From Undaria pinnatifida (lineage: Eukaryota > Sar > Phaeophyceae > Laminariales > Alariaceae): a stretch of 64,000 nucleotides of DNA. How positions within the stretch are numbered: the first letter of the stretch is position 1; each line of letters begins with the position of its first letter. Positions 31,403 to 43,657 of this stretch are shown here, piece by piece. The notes below the pieces were generated by a model that worked only from the letters and a program-made list of their open reading frames with translations, was not told where the DNA came from and did not search any database. The translations under genes were made by a program, and so were the position numbers. The DNA is taken from contig JABAKD010000010.1 in assembly GCA_012845835.1 (NCBI GenBank), positions 9,543,599 through 9,607,598 of the forward strand, read 5' to 3'.

Positions 31403-31720
31403 TTAGTCCTCATCAAAATTGCCACCCCAGGCCAGTGGCCGTACTCCTCTCGATTCTTCCTCCCTTCCCCTCGCGGCCTGACGATCCCTCAGAGGTAGCC
31501 TATACCGATGAACTCTGCGCGAAATCGCGACCTGAGTGGTCATAGAGATGATTTGGAGTAGTCGCTCCTTGCACACGCCTTTCCGCGCTACGGACGATGC
31601 GTCTGTCCCTCCAACGATGCTTGCCGCCACCTGATTGATCAGGTCGCTGCCTTCTTTACCGAGGCGCCCAAAGCTTTCCACCGCGAGGGTGGCGAGTTTG
31701 TAGCTGCGTTCGTCTTTTAT
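31403..31720 (-). pseudogene. C-terminal fragment of a retroelement-type ORF
   Basis: Minus-strand frame open from about 31720 through the Met at 31681 to a stop at 31403. The protein has a coherent, helix-rich composition (SFGRLGKEGSDLINQV, then LLQIISMTTQVAISRRVHRY). From memory such tails end polyproteins of non-LTR or related retroelements in algal genomes; that is recall, not a search result. Nothing upstream continues the frame, so this is a remnant beside the module A repeat. Confidence 0.45.
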
Positions 31721-31990
31721 ATTGTATGTGACCTAAACCTCTTGAAAACCCTCCACCCCCCCCCCGCCCCCCCCCGCCCCCCCCCCCCCCTTTTTCCTTT
31801 TTTTTCTTTTCCCGCTCCCTCTTGCTCAAACGCTCCACCTAACATCGAAATCCATGCCAGAGTAATAAACACTTCCAAGCACTTGATATCACCTCATTGT
31901 CGTTCTAGAGCCATCCATGCCGCTGCTGCAACCCCCCCCCTCACCCCCCCTTCAACGCCCCCTCCTTCCCCACCACCCGCACCATCGCCT
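31720..31990 (+). repeat. Repeat module A, copy 1
   Basis: Pattern: GTGACCTAAACCTCTTGAAAACCCT, a long poly-C tract, CCCTCTTGCTCAAACGC, ATCGAAATCC, CCAGAGTAATAAACACT and CCATCCATGCCG. Recurs at 49245-49440, 49460-49660 and 49765-50060. Confidence 0.82.
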
Positions 31991-32029
31991 AGTGTAGAGT
32001 TATAGGTGGGGACACAGAGTGCCCCCTGC

Positions 32030-32845
32030 AGGTCTGCCAATTGAGCAGGTCCTCGGAGAGTACTCACTTTCTTTTCCTTGGTAGATACGTAGCTTTATTC
32101 GATTCCACTAGAGCCCGGGATAGCTTCTGAGATCGGAGGCACGTGCCTCCGATCTATTTCCTAACTTTCCCGAATATAAATGCCAACCTTATCATACGAA
32201 ACCCATCCAAATGATCTCAAATTCGGATAATTGCAATACCGCACAGCCTTCTGCGCGTTGAAACATACACGCAGCAGTTACAAACCAGCCATTTATATGG
32301 ATAGCGGGTTGTCGTTCGATGCCTCTTCGGAAGTGTATTGGGGGGAGGACTTGGACCGTGCGGTTGGGAGTGGCAAGCTTAAGGGAGGGAGCAGTAGTGT
32401 TTTGGGGGAGGGATAAATAGGGCCGCAGGGTCACAGAGAGAGCGAAACGGCGGGGACTCTTTCCTTGCCACGGCCGATGGCATCAGGCAGCAACACCGCA
32501 CAATCTTCTTCGCGTCGAAACGTACGCGCAGCAGTTACAAAGTAGCCATTTATTATGTGGACAGCAGGTTGTCGTTCGATGCTTCTTCGGAAGTCTATGG
32601 GGGAGAGGACTTAGCCCTTGCGGCTGGAGGGGGCAGGGCCAGGAGAACAGAGAGGTACATCTAGTATTCGTAGTTTTTGGTCGTCGGAAACATTGTTTCA
32701 CGCTTTTATCTGGATGTGTTCTTTCACCATGTTCATGGTTTTTGACACTCACGCTACATTGTCAGATAAATGGCGGCAAATAAATAAAAAAATAATACTC
32801 CGGAGTAATAATAATTACAGGCCTTTCGAGGCCGTATCTTAACAC
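32030..32845 (+). repeat. Dispersed element E, longer copy with internal duplication
   Basis: The left end (32030-32230) and right end (32812-32845, AGGCCTTTCGAGGCCGTATC) recur inverted at 47541-47785, where the middle is absent. Here the middle holds two direct repeats of about 115 bases (32235-32350 and 32492-32610), each with GCAGCAGTTACAAA(C/G)(C/T)AGCC and GGTTGTCGTTCGATGC. Confidence 0.8.
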
Positions 32846-32869
32846 TAGACATAGCTCACCACGCGTATA

Positions 32870-33760
32870 GCAAACCCCTACATCTATGCGACCTAAATAT
32901 GTTGTTTGAAAAACCCTTTCGCCCCCCCCCCTTCTCCCTCCACCCCCACCCCCACCCCCTCGAACGCTCCGCCCTCACCTTACTGGTTGTACGACTTACG
33001 GGATATACATGATAAACTGGTGCATCCTTTCCAAAAACGTAATTTTTATCCCCTTACGGGATTTTTTATTGTTTCCACGCACAGATTGAGCTGCCCCGCC
33101 CGTCCCCCCCCCCCCCCCCCCCCCCCGCTCCCTCTTGATCAAACCCAGGCCCCCACGTCCTTCAAAACTCCGCCCTCCCCTCACCGGTTATTCGACTTAC
33201 GGGATTCACTTGATAAACTGATGCATTTCCTTCCACAGCTGTCAGATTTTGTCCCCCTCAAAAACGGGTTTTATACTTTCCGCGCACAGACTGACTAACA
33301 TCACCCTGTTGACCCTGATAGCTACATATTGTAGTTGCAAGGTGTTGATTGTCCTCATGAACATGACGGTTATGATCCATCTTATATCATGGAGTTCCGT
33401 ATGTTGGTGAGGGATTCATGTATGAAGTGTAAGGGGACTGTTTGGCCGGATGTTTTCCGGCATGATTTGCCATGAGCTGTCACTCGTAGTTTTGCTCCAT
33501 ATGAGACCGAGTCATACTCGACGGCTGGATAATATGAGAGTTCTTTGTCACCGTCTGGAGTCATCATCACGCCTTCCCGCGCCAGCTACGTGGACACCTT
33601 TAGAGATCTATCAACACGAGGGGAGTCGCCGACCTATATCCTTAACGAGAACACACAAGCCGTAATACGCGCGATCGGAGTATCACACACAACTTGCAAA
33701 GATGGGTTTCGACAAAATCTTCGATTTCACAGCTGGAGTGTATTTATTTTTATTTTTGGA
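32870..33760 (+). repeat. Modular repeat B-C, copy 1 (interrupted)
   Basis: Poly-C tract, then module B (CGACTTACGGGAT, TTCCACAGCTGTCAGATTTTG, TTTCCGCGCACAGA), then module C (GGGGAGTCGCCGACCTATATCC, TACGCGCGATCGGAGTATCACACA, GATCTCACAGCTGGAGTGTATTT-like end). About 270 extra bases (33345-33617) separate B from C. Same order as at 50070-50565 and 51775-52222. Confidence 0.82.
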
Positions 33761-36700
33761 ATATTTTATAAATGTACCCCTTCGGGGTTTAGTTTCTGTG
33801 CTGGCTAGTCCTCAGCAGGCTGTGTTTTCTTGTCCCCAGTGGATTGACCGCAGTTTTTTGTGCGCACTTTACTGCGGCTGATGACTTTCGCCTGAGGACC
33901 CGGACGGCCACGCGCTCGCGGCGGGACCTCCGCACATGCCACCCGCCGCCATATTATGGGAAGCCTCGCGGTCCAGCTCGCAGAGCTCGGCGAGCAATCC
34001 CGAAAAAAGTTCCAAAAAGTTTACTTCACTTGCTCAAAGCTAAAGTCCCTGTGTTAAAGATATTCGCGCCCAGTATGCTGATGATGCAGTCCGGCATATA
34101 TGCTGGTGGCTATAATAATTTTTGACTAATAATCTCAAGTCGAGTACCTGATATGCACTGACTGGTCAAACCACCGGTGTACTGACCGCTCGACCAACAA
34201 TTCTCTAGACTTTTTATTTTCAAGTTGAAAGTACTCAACTACTTACTGTATTTTTTTTCAAGTTTAAAGTACTCAACATAAATGATACTATTATTTACGG
34301 GGGACCATAGATAGGCTCTAACTTATTATGCATGGGGATGTATCCAGGATGTCCCTTGATAACCACAGAGCACACTAGAGCACCAGAACAAAACAAGCAG
34401 CACACTGCCCCAGGGGGTAAAATGTTGGAATCTAGATCGAGGCTGGACCTAGCCCAGGCGATTTCCCTAATACTATGATTAAATTTAGACTGTAAGTTAC
34501 ACCCCCCTATCTGAGCCTGAGCCACGACTACCGTCCCAATGGACACGTTGCTGCTCACGTACTAATAATCCATTCTGTGTCCGACGTGTTATTGAGGTAC
34601 TAACAGAGTTACTGCAGTTACCCCCACAGGTAAGAAGACAGACCATGATGATCCTCTTTTTGCAGAGTTAGTTGGAGTTCCACACATTCATTCATAATGA
34701 CCTGTCGCATACCATTTTACTCTTCTAGACGACGGCTGACTGCCGTACAGCGACGCAACCAGACCGCACACAACCCGTAAACGACTGTATACACGACACA
34801 GCGGCAGCAGCAGCATATACTACCTGTATCTGGTAGCAAGCAACAGTTGTTCCAACACGCACACATACAATGCAAACAAACGTGGTTGCAGCTGCTTCCT
34901 GTAAAAAAACGGAACACAACGTTGTTGTCTGAGCAGGCGGGCAACTACCTTGCACCCTCTATTGGTAAAAGGGGTTCACTCAAACTTTGTAGCTGGATGG
35001 ATGCTGCACTCTTCGTGGTGCGCGGCGACCGTGTAGCAGGAACACAGGCTCTCGATCTCTCTGAATCACGAGGTGCCCGCTTCCATCCCTGATCAAATAT
35101 CGATCCTGTTCGCGAATTGTACGAGATTCATGGATTCATTGCGCCGGTTGTACTTTAAATTGTGTACCCCTTCCCCCCCTACAAACATGCCGGATAATAA
35201 GTCGTGCAAACCTCCCGACCACTCCTTCAAAGTTGCTGTGCGCTGTGCTGCTGTATCTACTACACACATAGCAGTTGTGAAAGCGGTTCAATAGCACCCG
35301 GGGGAGAAGGCGAGACCCTTCATAACAACACCACCATGGAGAAGGTACGATACCCCTCCTTGTTCCTAAGCGTTCTTCGTGGTAGGGAATGGGTAGAAGA
35401 AGCTCGGCCGTCTGCATGTCTCCTCGAGGACGTTTCGAACGATGTACGATATCGACACTCATCTTTCTGCTCGTTGTACTGCAGTTGTACTAGTTGCGTT
35501 TAGTATACTGGCTGTAGTACACGACAGCTCGTTTTTTTTTTCAGGGACGCCTTCGGACGCCCAAAGCTCTTTTGGTGTTCTCTGTCGTGGGTTTTGTACA
35601 TGGCATTCCCACGCCATGCCACGCGTTCCCCAACATACGCGGAGGGCAAGCCGATCTCCTTCTATCGTAGTCACCCGACACCTAGTGGGGTAGGGGGTGT
35701 CGCGCCGCCATCTCTCTAAAGCACGTATATATACGTTCAAAGCGGATACCGGTGCACGCGTACGTAGTATAACAGCAGGAGAGGAGGTAAAAGGAACCCA
35801 CAGAGAGGTTGTTTGTTGACGAGCAGACATACATGCCGTACACAGCAGTCAGTCCGCACACGCGTGTTTCAAAAGTCTTCAAACAGCCCGCTTTTTTCCT
35901 GCTCCTCTCGTGGATGTCGATGGGCGTCTTGCCTGTCTTAATATCGTTTGTCGTCGTGACGTTTGCTGGGGATGTCCGCGGATTGCGATCTCCTTCGTCG
36001 TTTTGTTGATATCGCTCTTGCTGCCGCTCAGTGATCAAGTGCTGTTTTATTCGACCGAAAAACAGGCGTTAAAAAAAGGCCTTAGAAAAATACCGGTTTA
36101 CCTGGTACATCAGCACTCTCCGTCGATGATTCGTTCGTCGGCTTTCTACAGTATTCATAATTCCCGCTCCTGTGTCGATCCACGTAACCGTACCTATCAT
36201 GTGTACAGCAGTGATATAGCTGTGTTGCGTGCACTTGGGTAGGGCTAGGGTTACGTGGCGGGTTACCGGTATGAACGTTTGTGTATATACGACGATCAGA
36301 GAGTAACTTATACCTCCAAATGACCGGAAAACCCCGCGGGGTTACCCCCGTTGACCATTTATTTCTCTTCTTACAATATTGTTGCGACTGCGTACGTCAG
36401 CTGTGAGTATGACACCCCCTGTTGAGTGATCGATACTCATCTTTGCAAGCTGCGTGATACCTTGGCCTCGCGTTTTAACAAGATGTATTCCTCTTTGAAG
36501 ACGTATTACAGTAATCAATGACTCCTCACGTGGATGCTGCCAGGGTCAACAGGACACAGCACACCATTACCAACAAAGAGCGAATTCGGTCCATAATCAT
36601 TCTGCCCACTGATACTATATAAGCCTTAATGAGGACACACACCCAGTAATACGCGCGATCGGAGTATCTCACACAGCTTGCAAAGATGAGTTTCGACAAA

Positions 36701-37323
36701 ATCTTCGATCTCACTACTGGAGTGTATTTTTATTTTTATAATAAGCCCATATGGAGGAAGACAAAAGCTGAAAATACCACAACAGCAGATTGTGAACATG
36801 AGACTCGGTCTTATGGGAACCACACAAGGACTGCTGCTGTGTAAGCGACACACATGTGACATTGAAACGTGCGTAGTGCGAGCGCGCAACAGCACACATG
36901 ATTAGCACTGTGTGCGTGTCGTATATACCATTGCCAAGATCTTGCGTTGTTGTAGTCCTGGCACTAAAAGCACCATCCCCTAACCAATGGTACTTAGCAG
37001 ACCGCATTGCTACGCGCACATGTGGCAGATGCTGCAACCGTTGGTTTTATTCGGCGCTTTCCCACCCTGAACTCCCGATGGAGATAATGTCGTTAACGCC
37101 TGCCAATGTATTGTGCTGACATATAACGAGACATTACTGTTTTTTCTTCTTGACGCGCCGTAACGTGTACTACACGGAACGCCGCTATAAAAATAGTAGT
37201 GAGCAAGCGTCCCCCGTCCCCCGCCCACAAAATCCCCAACCACTAGTGAACCCTTACTAACTTTTCTTTTAATTCTCGATCGTAAATGTTGTGTATATTT
37301 TGGCTCCCACTCCAAAATACAAG
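33761..37323. other. Intergenic, no gene recognised apart from repeats
   Basis: No protein family was recognised on either strand. Two copies of repeat module C fall here or next to it (36624-36742, partial 36425-36465). The 5' exons of the bromodomain gene should lie here but were not recognised. Confidence 0.6.
36624..36742 (+). repeat. Repeat module C, solitary copy
   Basis: GAGGACACACACCCAGTAATACGCGCGATCGGAGTAT, TTGCAAAGATGAGTTTCGAC, AAATCTTCGATCTCAC, GGAGTGTATTTT. Near identical to other copies. Confidence 0.88.
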
Positions 37324-37566
37324 CTCTTAAATGCCTTGCTGGCTTCCGGCGCCTCGGAAGCTTTCCGGGAGCCTGTGGACTGGCGAGGCCTCGGACTCAA
37401 CGACTACCCCTCCGTCATCAAGAGGCCTATGGACCTCGGGACGGTCAAGCGGAGGTTGGAGCAGGGGGCCTACAGCAGCGCCGAGGCGTGCGCCGCGGAC
37501 GTCCGACTCATCTGGGACAACTGCCGGACGTACAACGGCGGCGGTGTTCCTGTTAAGCTCCATAAG
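37324..37566 (+). CDS. BET-like gene, exon with bromodomain
   Basis: 81 codons, donor AAG|GTGTGT. No in-frame ATG lies upstream before a stop at 37270, so an acceptor (TACAAG at 37323) rather than a start is the likely left end. Confidence 0.85.
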
Positions 37567-38863
37567 GTGTGTGTGTGGCGCGTGGGCGGGGAGTGGGGGA
37601 GAGAGGGGTAGAGAGAATGGGGAGGGAGGATTTGGATGTGCTTTCTGACTTTTGATATATCAGTCCTCGTAATTGTTTTCATATTATACCAGCACATTGT
37701 ACACGATAGCTGGCACCAAGAAGTACCAGGTATACAAATTACGCAGTTTTCATGGTATCTTTTGTTGTACCCATGAGTACGTAGTTTTCGTGCCATCTCT
37801 TGTTGTAACGATTATTATAAAAAATGAAAATACACTCCAGCTGTGAGATCGAAGATTTCGTCGAAACTCATCTTTGCAAGCTGTGTGTGATACTCCGATC
37901 GCGCGCATTACGAGTTGTGTGTCCTCATTAAGGATATAGGTCGGCGACTATTATGTCATATCATCACCTCCTGTCTCTAGTTATCGCAATTCCCACGCTC
38001 ATACTACGAATACGGGTATCATATTCTTACGCTGTCTTACCTGCCCTTATTTTGTCATGTTCCCGCCTTCTTACAGCAGTAGTTTATCGTGTATAAGCTT
38101 CCTTCCTTACACGTAGTGAGACACCAAGTTATCGCCTATACCAACATATCTCACAAAAATTATCACTTAATGATCGCCCTCGCGTTTGCACCGACGGACG
38201 TCATTGCCTCTCCAACATCCGCTCGCTACACTTCTTACACTGCCCATCGCGCAACGTATTGCTGCTAAACAGGCGGCGGATACCCTGAGCAAGAGGTTCG
38301 AAGCGCGCTTCGCAAAGCTCCCGGCAAGCGCCCTTCTCAAGGTCTCGAGAGGCAGCAGCTGCAGTGGTGGCAGTGATGGGGGCGCCGGCAAGGGCCCGGG
38401 GGGAAGCCAAACGGCTAATGGCGCGAAAAGCGGGGCAGACATGACCGCCCCGACTGACGAGGAGCGACGCCGACTCGCGTGGCATCTGGGGCGAGCGAGA
38501 ATGGAGGACGTTACGGAGTCGGTGCACGAGATCGATCGACGGTGCCCCGGCGCGCTCGTGCTGAAGGGGGAGTCGATTGAGGTCGACGTTGACTCGCTAG
38601 ATACGTGGACGTTCTGCGCGGTGGAGCGGGTTGTCGCACCCATCGCGGCGCTCCGGCGAGCCTCGCGGGCCACTGCGCGACGGGGACGCAAGAAACGGAA
38701 GGCTTCGAGTGGAAAAAGCGCGTCTCAGGGGGGGGCGGGGGGGCGGGGCGGCAGCGGGGGCGGCGGGGGACGGGGGCGCGGGGCGGACGAGACGGCCTCA
38801 GTGGTAGCGAGAGTAGGTCGACCGTGTAAAAAGGCGAAGGTCGAGGCGTGCGCGGGTTTGTAG
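37324..38863 (+). CDS. Bromodomain plus NET-domain protein (BET/GTE type), 5'-incomplete
   Basis: Reader of acetylated histones that recruits transcription factors. Two exons, 37324-37566 and 38273-38863, join in phase 0 to 277 residues and a TAG stop. Residues 1-100 are a bromodomain: FREPVDW, LNDYPSVIKRPMDLGTVK (ZA loop and PMDL) and WDNCRTYN with the acetyl-lysine-binding Asn, then helix C across the junction. Residues 142-201 are an extra-terminal (NET) domain: DEERRRLAWHLG, RRCPGALV, VDVDSLDT. The tail is basic and Gly-rich with nuclear-localisation-like stretches (RRGRKKRK, KKAK). One bromodomain plus NET is the plant/protist GTE layout; animal BETs have two bromodomains. The first helix of the bromodomain and everything before it are missing; acceptor at 37323 and earlier exons are inferred. 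Confidence 0.88.
37567..38272 (+). other. BET-like gene intron
   Basis: 706 bases. Contains an inverted copy of repeat module C (37820-37953) and a TACCAGGTA site at 37724. Confidence 0.85.
37820..37953 (-). repeat. Repeat module C inside an intron
   Basis: Reverse complement of the module: AATACACTCCAGCTGTGAGATCGAAGAT, ACTCATCTTTGCAAGCT, ATACTCCGATCGCGCG and GGATATAGGTCGGCGACT. Confidence 0.88.
38273..38863 (+). CDS. BET-like gene, last exon with NET domain
   Basis: 196 codons plus TAG. AADTLSKRFEARFAKLP continues bromodomain helix C; the NET domain and a basic tail follow. Acceptor AAACAG at 38271-38272. Confidence 0.88.
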   Translation, partial: AADTLSKRFEARFAKLPASALLKVSRGSSCSGGSDGGAGKGPGGSQTANGAKSGADMTAPTDEERRRLAWHLGRARMEDVTESVHEIDRRCPGALVLKGESIEVDVDSLDTWTFCAVERVVAPIAALRRASRATARRGRKKRKASSGKSASQGGAGGRGGSGGGGGRGRGADETASVVARVGRPCKKAKVEACAGL

Positions 38864-41850
38864 ATGGGGGTTGGGGGGGGCGGCGGCAGCGGGAGTGGTC
38901 GTAAGAGATCGCGTTGTCGTTGCTGTTGTTGTTGTTGTTGTTGTTGATGATGATGTCGTTATGTGGATGGTTTAGTGAGCCGACGCGTTGGGTCCGTGGT
39001 CGGTTTTCTTTTTGCTGTGCGCCCGCTCGCTCCGCCCCCTGGAGCGTATCGCGTGCTCCTGTGGTGTACTAGAAGAGTAAAAAAAAATGTCTCGCGGAGA
39101 CGGTGTACTCCTAAGTAAAGTTTTGGGTCGGGCGGGGGCTGGTATCGCGGGCCGCCCCTTGTCTTAGTCCGCGGTGATCCGTGGATGACTCGCGCAATCA
39201 TTTTAATACATGGTACTTTTGGGCCCGCGCTGTCTTCTTCTCTTTTATCAAATCAATTGTCCAATCACATACCCAAGCCAAACCTCTCCTCTCCCCTACT
39301 CACATAACTTCTGCATGCATCATTATAGACTGAGCGCGGATTGATAGAGACCGCGCACTTTTTCCTTAGTCTATTTACTTATTTTTTCGTCGATATCTTA
39401 TGCTCCGCACCAACACTCGTTCCAATTGGCGGCAAGGTCGAAATACTACTCTGTGTACACATGGCCCATAGGTATGGGATACCGTCTCGCCTAGGCCCCT
39501 GTCCGCGCCGAGGGGGTGTGTTTCAACGCCGCCACCGCTGTTTGACAAAATGCTGATTAAGGCGAGGAAAATTGCCAGACCCAGCATAGTCCCAACTATA
39601 TGCCTCAAGGCGGCTTTCGTTTGTGGGGTTTGCACATGCCTACTCAATTGAGTCTGAAACGGCGAACTTGATGGTAGATTGATTGATGGTGGTGCAGTTT
39701 CGCGACAACAGGCAAACACGCATACATACGTACATGGTGGAGACGGAATTTGGTGTGAAGACCATCGTACGTAGCGGACGCCAGAAAGGAGCTGAGACTA
39801 TACCGCCGATGTCGTGCTGTCGTGTGGGGTATACATATATATACATCTAGACTAGAATATAGTGTGCGCGTCGCGTATGATAAGTGGGGGTCAGGGTGAG
39901 GGGGTGGGTGGAAGGGCGAAGGAAAAAATCGCGAGGGTTTGTACCGGAAAGAAAGTGAATGCTCAGAGAACGGTGTGCGTCAAAGAAACGTGTAGTTGTA
40001 GGTACTGCTAGATGGAGGAAATAATTTGCTGCACTATCTGGTGTACTAGGTAAGGGGGTTAAACCCCTCTTTTGTAACGCACCCCGCATTTTTGAGGGCA
40101 AACTACCTTGGAATTAGTGTGGGATAGTTTGCGGGGAGCGTAACGCCTTTCTCGCTATTTTTCGTCACCACGTACGTACGTACGTAGAGAACTGCGACTA
40201 ACGAACACAACAACAACTCAGCTAAACGACTAGTAGTAAGTCTAATCAAATAGTTGTAACAAAACGACTATTATAATTAATAATTAAACAATAGTATTAG
40301 TAGTGTCTGACGGAGACAGGCGTCGTTCACGTTTTTTTCGCGGTTTGCGGTCCGTGGAGCCTGTCGAGCAAGCCTTGTTAACAACAGAATGTAGTAGTAG
40401 GTAGTTGTTATAGGTTATAGGTACCACAGGACTTAGGTAGGTAATAACAGGTAGTTGTTGTTATAGGTACCACAGGTAGGTACAAAACAATTACTACTAC
40501 TATTATTATTAAATAATACCCTGCCTGGTAACTAGCTACTACTACTATGATAATACTACATAGTTAGTTAGTAGTGTAGCAGTATATTAGTAGTAGTGTA
40601 GTTGTTGTAGTTAGTGTATAAAAATAGTTAGTAGTGGTGGTGTACGATTAGATAGACTATATTACTAATATTAATTATAGACAGTAGTACTTACTCGTAT
40701 CTACTACTTGTACTACTATATATGTATACTCACAATCAATCATCACACGCGCTCTCTATCTCGTATGATTCCAGGTCATTCAGGGATAAAATATTAGTCT
40801 ATACGAAGTAATATAAAAAAATCAAAACCAAAGACAAACGACAAAAAAGCAAAACAACACTTACTACAGAGACTAAAAGTGCAATAAATAATACCTGAAA
40901 CCTTTTTTGGTAATAATAACCAATAGCTGCTGCTGCTTCTAAGCAGCTGCTGCTGCTTGCTTGCTGTTACAGCAAACAAAAAGAGAGACGGACACATCTC
41001 CCACTAGTGGGTCTCAGTTCGCGGTCCGTGGACCCTGTCGAGCGGGCGGGCGCCCTGTTAGGTTGCCCTCCTGAGGCGGTAACCGCCACTACACCACGCA
41101 GTCAGATCTTTCCTTCCGGTAAGAACTTTCTGGCAACTCCACAGCTCCAACGGACGAACATCTGGCGACCATACTGCAGTCATATGAATCCTACCCCGCA
41201 CAAGCGGTAACAGATGGGCGTGACCCCTCCCGGCGGAATAGGGCGCAATTTTTGCGCTTCTAAATGTGACTTGGGTAGCCGATTCGAGTCCCACCTTGGG
41301 AGTTGTTTTGCTTTTTTTTCGACGTTGCATTTTTTTTTAATAAAACTACGAGCACTGCGAGTACCACCAACAACAATCAGGTAGTTCCTCCATCCAGGTG
41401 TTTCGTAGATACCAGGTACCAGAGGTACCAAGCAGGGTACCCAGGTGCCAAAGGTACCAGGCAGGGTATCCAGGTGCCAGAGGTGCCAGGGTACCAGGCA
41501 GGGTATATGCAAAATATATTATATGTGTGTGCTCGCAATCTCTGCTAGAAAACAAGAAGAGAGATAATAATTTCATACAAGGGCTCCGCATGGGCGCTAG
41601 CATTCGCCGGCGTCCATGCTCCGGGTAGAGCAGGGCAGCACTTCGACAAGTTAAGGTGTAGCTGTCCGATTTGACATTCATTGAACTTTAAAGTAATGCC
41701 AAGAGTTTAATACCAACATGAGATTATGAAGGACATAATTTGACAGAAGAAAAGCGTCATAATATACAATAAAGAAGGCAAGGAGAGGCGAAACACACTG
41801 CTGTTGTTAAATGCGCCAAGTACAAAAGTTAGTTGGCGTATATAAAAAAA
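38864..41850. other. Intergenic, low-complexity and repeat sequence
   Basis: GTT run at 38925-38945, an AT-rich stretch full of TAGTAG and GTAGTA between about 40160 and 40760, a short duplicated GCGGTCCGTGGA(G/C)CCTGTCGAGC (40345 and 41027), and a minisatellite at 41396-41506. No gene recognised. Confidence 0.65.
41396..41506 (+). repeat. Minisatellite of GGTACCAGGCAGGGTA-like units
   Basis: Four to five imperfect units combining AGGTACCA(A/G)GCAGGGTA and CCAGGTGCCA, each about 28 bases. Confidence 0.88.
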
Positions 41851-42273
41851 AAATACCAAAAAGAGTATTGAGAGCCGAAACGAAAGAAAACTTGGCATCA
41901 ATAAAGAGATTGCATTGCTGTCCCCGTGGCGATGGAGGTTCGAAGTCGACAGGATGCAAAGTCGGCTTGCATCAAGCGTCGACATGGGGCCATGTCAGCC
42001 GGCGAGGTTTTGGAAGAACTTGTTTATTACCTGAAGGCTATCGCATTGATTGGTCTTCGTGGTCACGGGCGAGGAGACAAACGAAGAAGAGGACAGCTAT
42101 CTCTCGTTACGGCGGCGTTGTCCAAAAGATAGATACGGGGTGGCTTTGCCCGTACGGGAGGTTGTCGTAGCGCTTCTTTTCTGTTTTTACTCGGGAAGGC
42201 GGGATATGTGTATCTGCTGTCTTTGCTTCACGGGTTGTTAATATACGGCCTCGGACTCGCATCTTGCTCTCGA

Positions 42274-42545
42274 AGCCTGGTGCTCCCGCAAGGAGACACT
42301 ACAGGCCCAAAGAGCCGAGGACTGGTGTTCCCAGAAGGGGACATTGCAGACCCACAAATGTCCAACGAGGCTACCGACCGGTTGGCACCGTCGGTTTTTA
42401 CTATTTATCGGGCGCTGTTAGAGCGGGTTCTCGCGCTTTTCCGCCAACGAGCGAAGAAAGATCCGAGGCGAGAAACCACGGGCTTGGATTCGCGTCGTGC
42501 TCCCGAGGCCTGGTGTTCCCGGACGGGGACATTGTAGGCCTAAAT
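42274..42545 (+). repeat. Three copies of a 38-base motif
   Basis: AGGCCTGGTGTTCCCGGACG-type start followed by GGGACATTGTAGGCC-type end at 42274, 42322 and 42506. The spacing is irregular. Confidence 0.75.
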
Positions 42546-43657
42546 TCCAACACGGCTTTTGACCCTTCTCTCGAATACTCCACAGACAAAGTGGTGTTAT
42601 TCTGGCAGCCCCCATCCTATTTTCCACCGTGGTCCCTTTCGTCGTTTGCCGTGGACAACGTGCCATCTTCTTGCGCAGAGCAGTACATAATGGCCGAAAG
42701 GACCAAGTTTTTCCTAGACCATCGAGCAGTGGGGCTCATCATGTCGTCGCCTAGTCCAAACACATACAAACGCATCGGTCGAGGCGTGCGCAACTTTGAC
42801 TCCGGTGTTGGGGACAGGGAGAAGCAAAACGCCGTGTTATCTGGCGCCTACGCCAAAATTCACGCAGAATCCAGCCATAAAAAAATCAACTTTTGAGCTC
42901 TGACAACAAGTTTCCGGCTGAATCCAGCCCTCTGGACCCAGTGTGGGGCATTGCTCTCCGGGTGGATGGTCCCAGGGCCAACCCATGCCAGGGGGGAGGA
43001 AAAACTTGCTCGGTGAGGCACGTTCTGCCGTTCGCGAAGCTATTCGCGACAATGAGACCGGGTCGGCGCACCCGGCCTCCCTTAGTCGGTTCCGCATCTG
43101 CACTGCGAATGCAAGAACCAAGAAATCTCGTCCGCGCCGCAGCCGGGCCGTTAACAGCGTCCAGCGCTCGCCAAGCTTCCCCTTCGGCGTTTCCGACCCA
43201 TTTCTCGGGCGCGTTGGCCAATCAAAAGCCGTGGAGTTTCGGAGATAGCTTCTGGCGTCGGCCCTGACCTTGCGCTGTCAGAACACGACCCCTGTTTCGT
43301 CGAGGATACTGTGACGCTGGACGATGTTTCGCTCACTATGAAAATTGCGTATATCAGTCGAGCAACGCTCGACTCGGAGAGGCACTGGACTCCTCTAGAT
43401 TTGGGAACCGGCAGCATTGTTTGGGCTCCCAAACGCCTCCGAGGGTACTGTGGGGAACAAAGTTCCGCATATCCTCCGGCCACAAGACACAGGAGAGCTT
43501 TGGTAACGTGGGGACCCTCAATGCACGCGTCCAGCGGTAGCTTGAGTTCATCACCGCGTTCGATTGCACACTCGAGTACCACCAAGGCAGCGCCAACGGC
43601 ATCGCCGATTTTTCTGGCCCGTTTCCGGAGCCTGCTACGGAGTACGACAGCAGTGCC

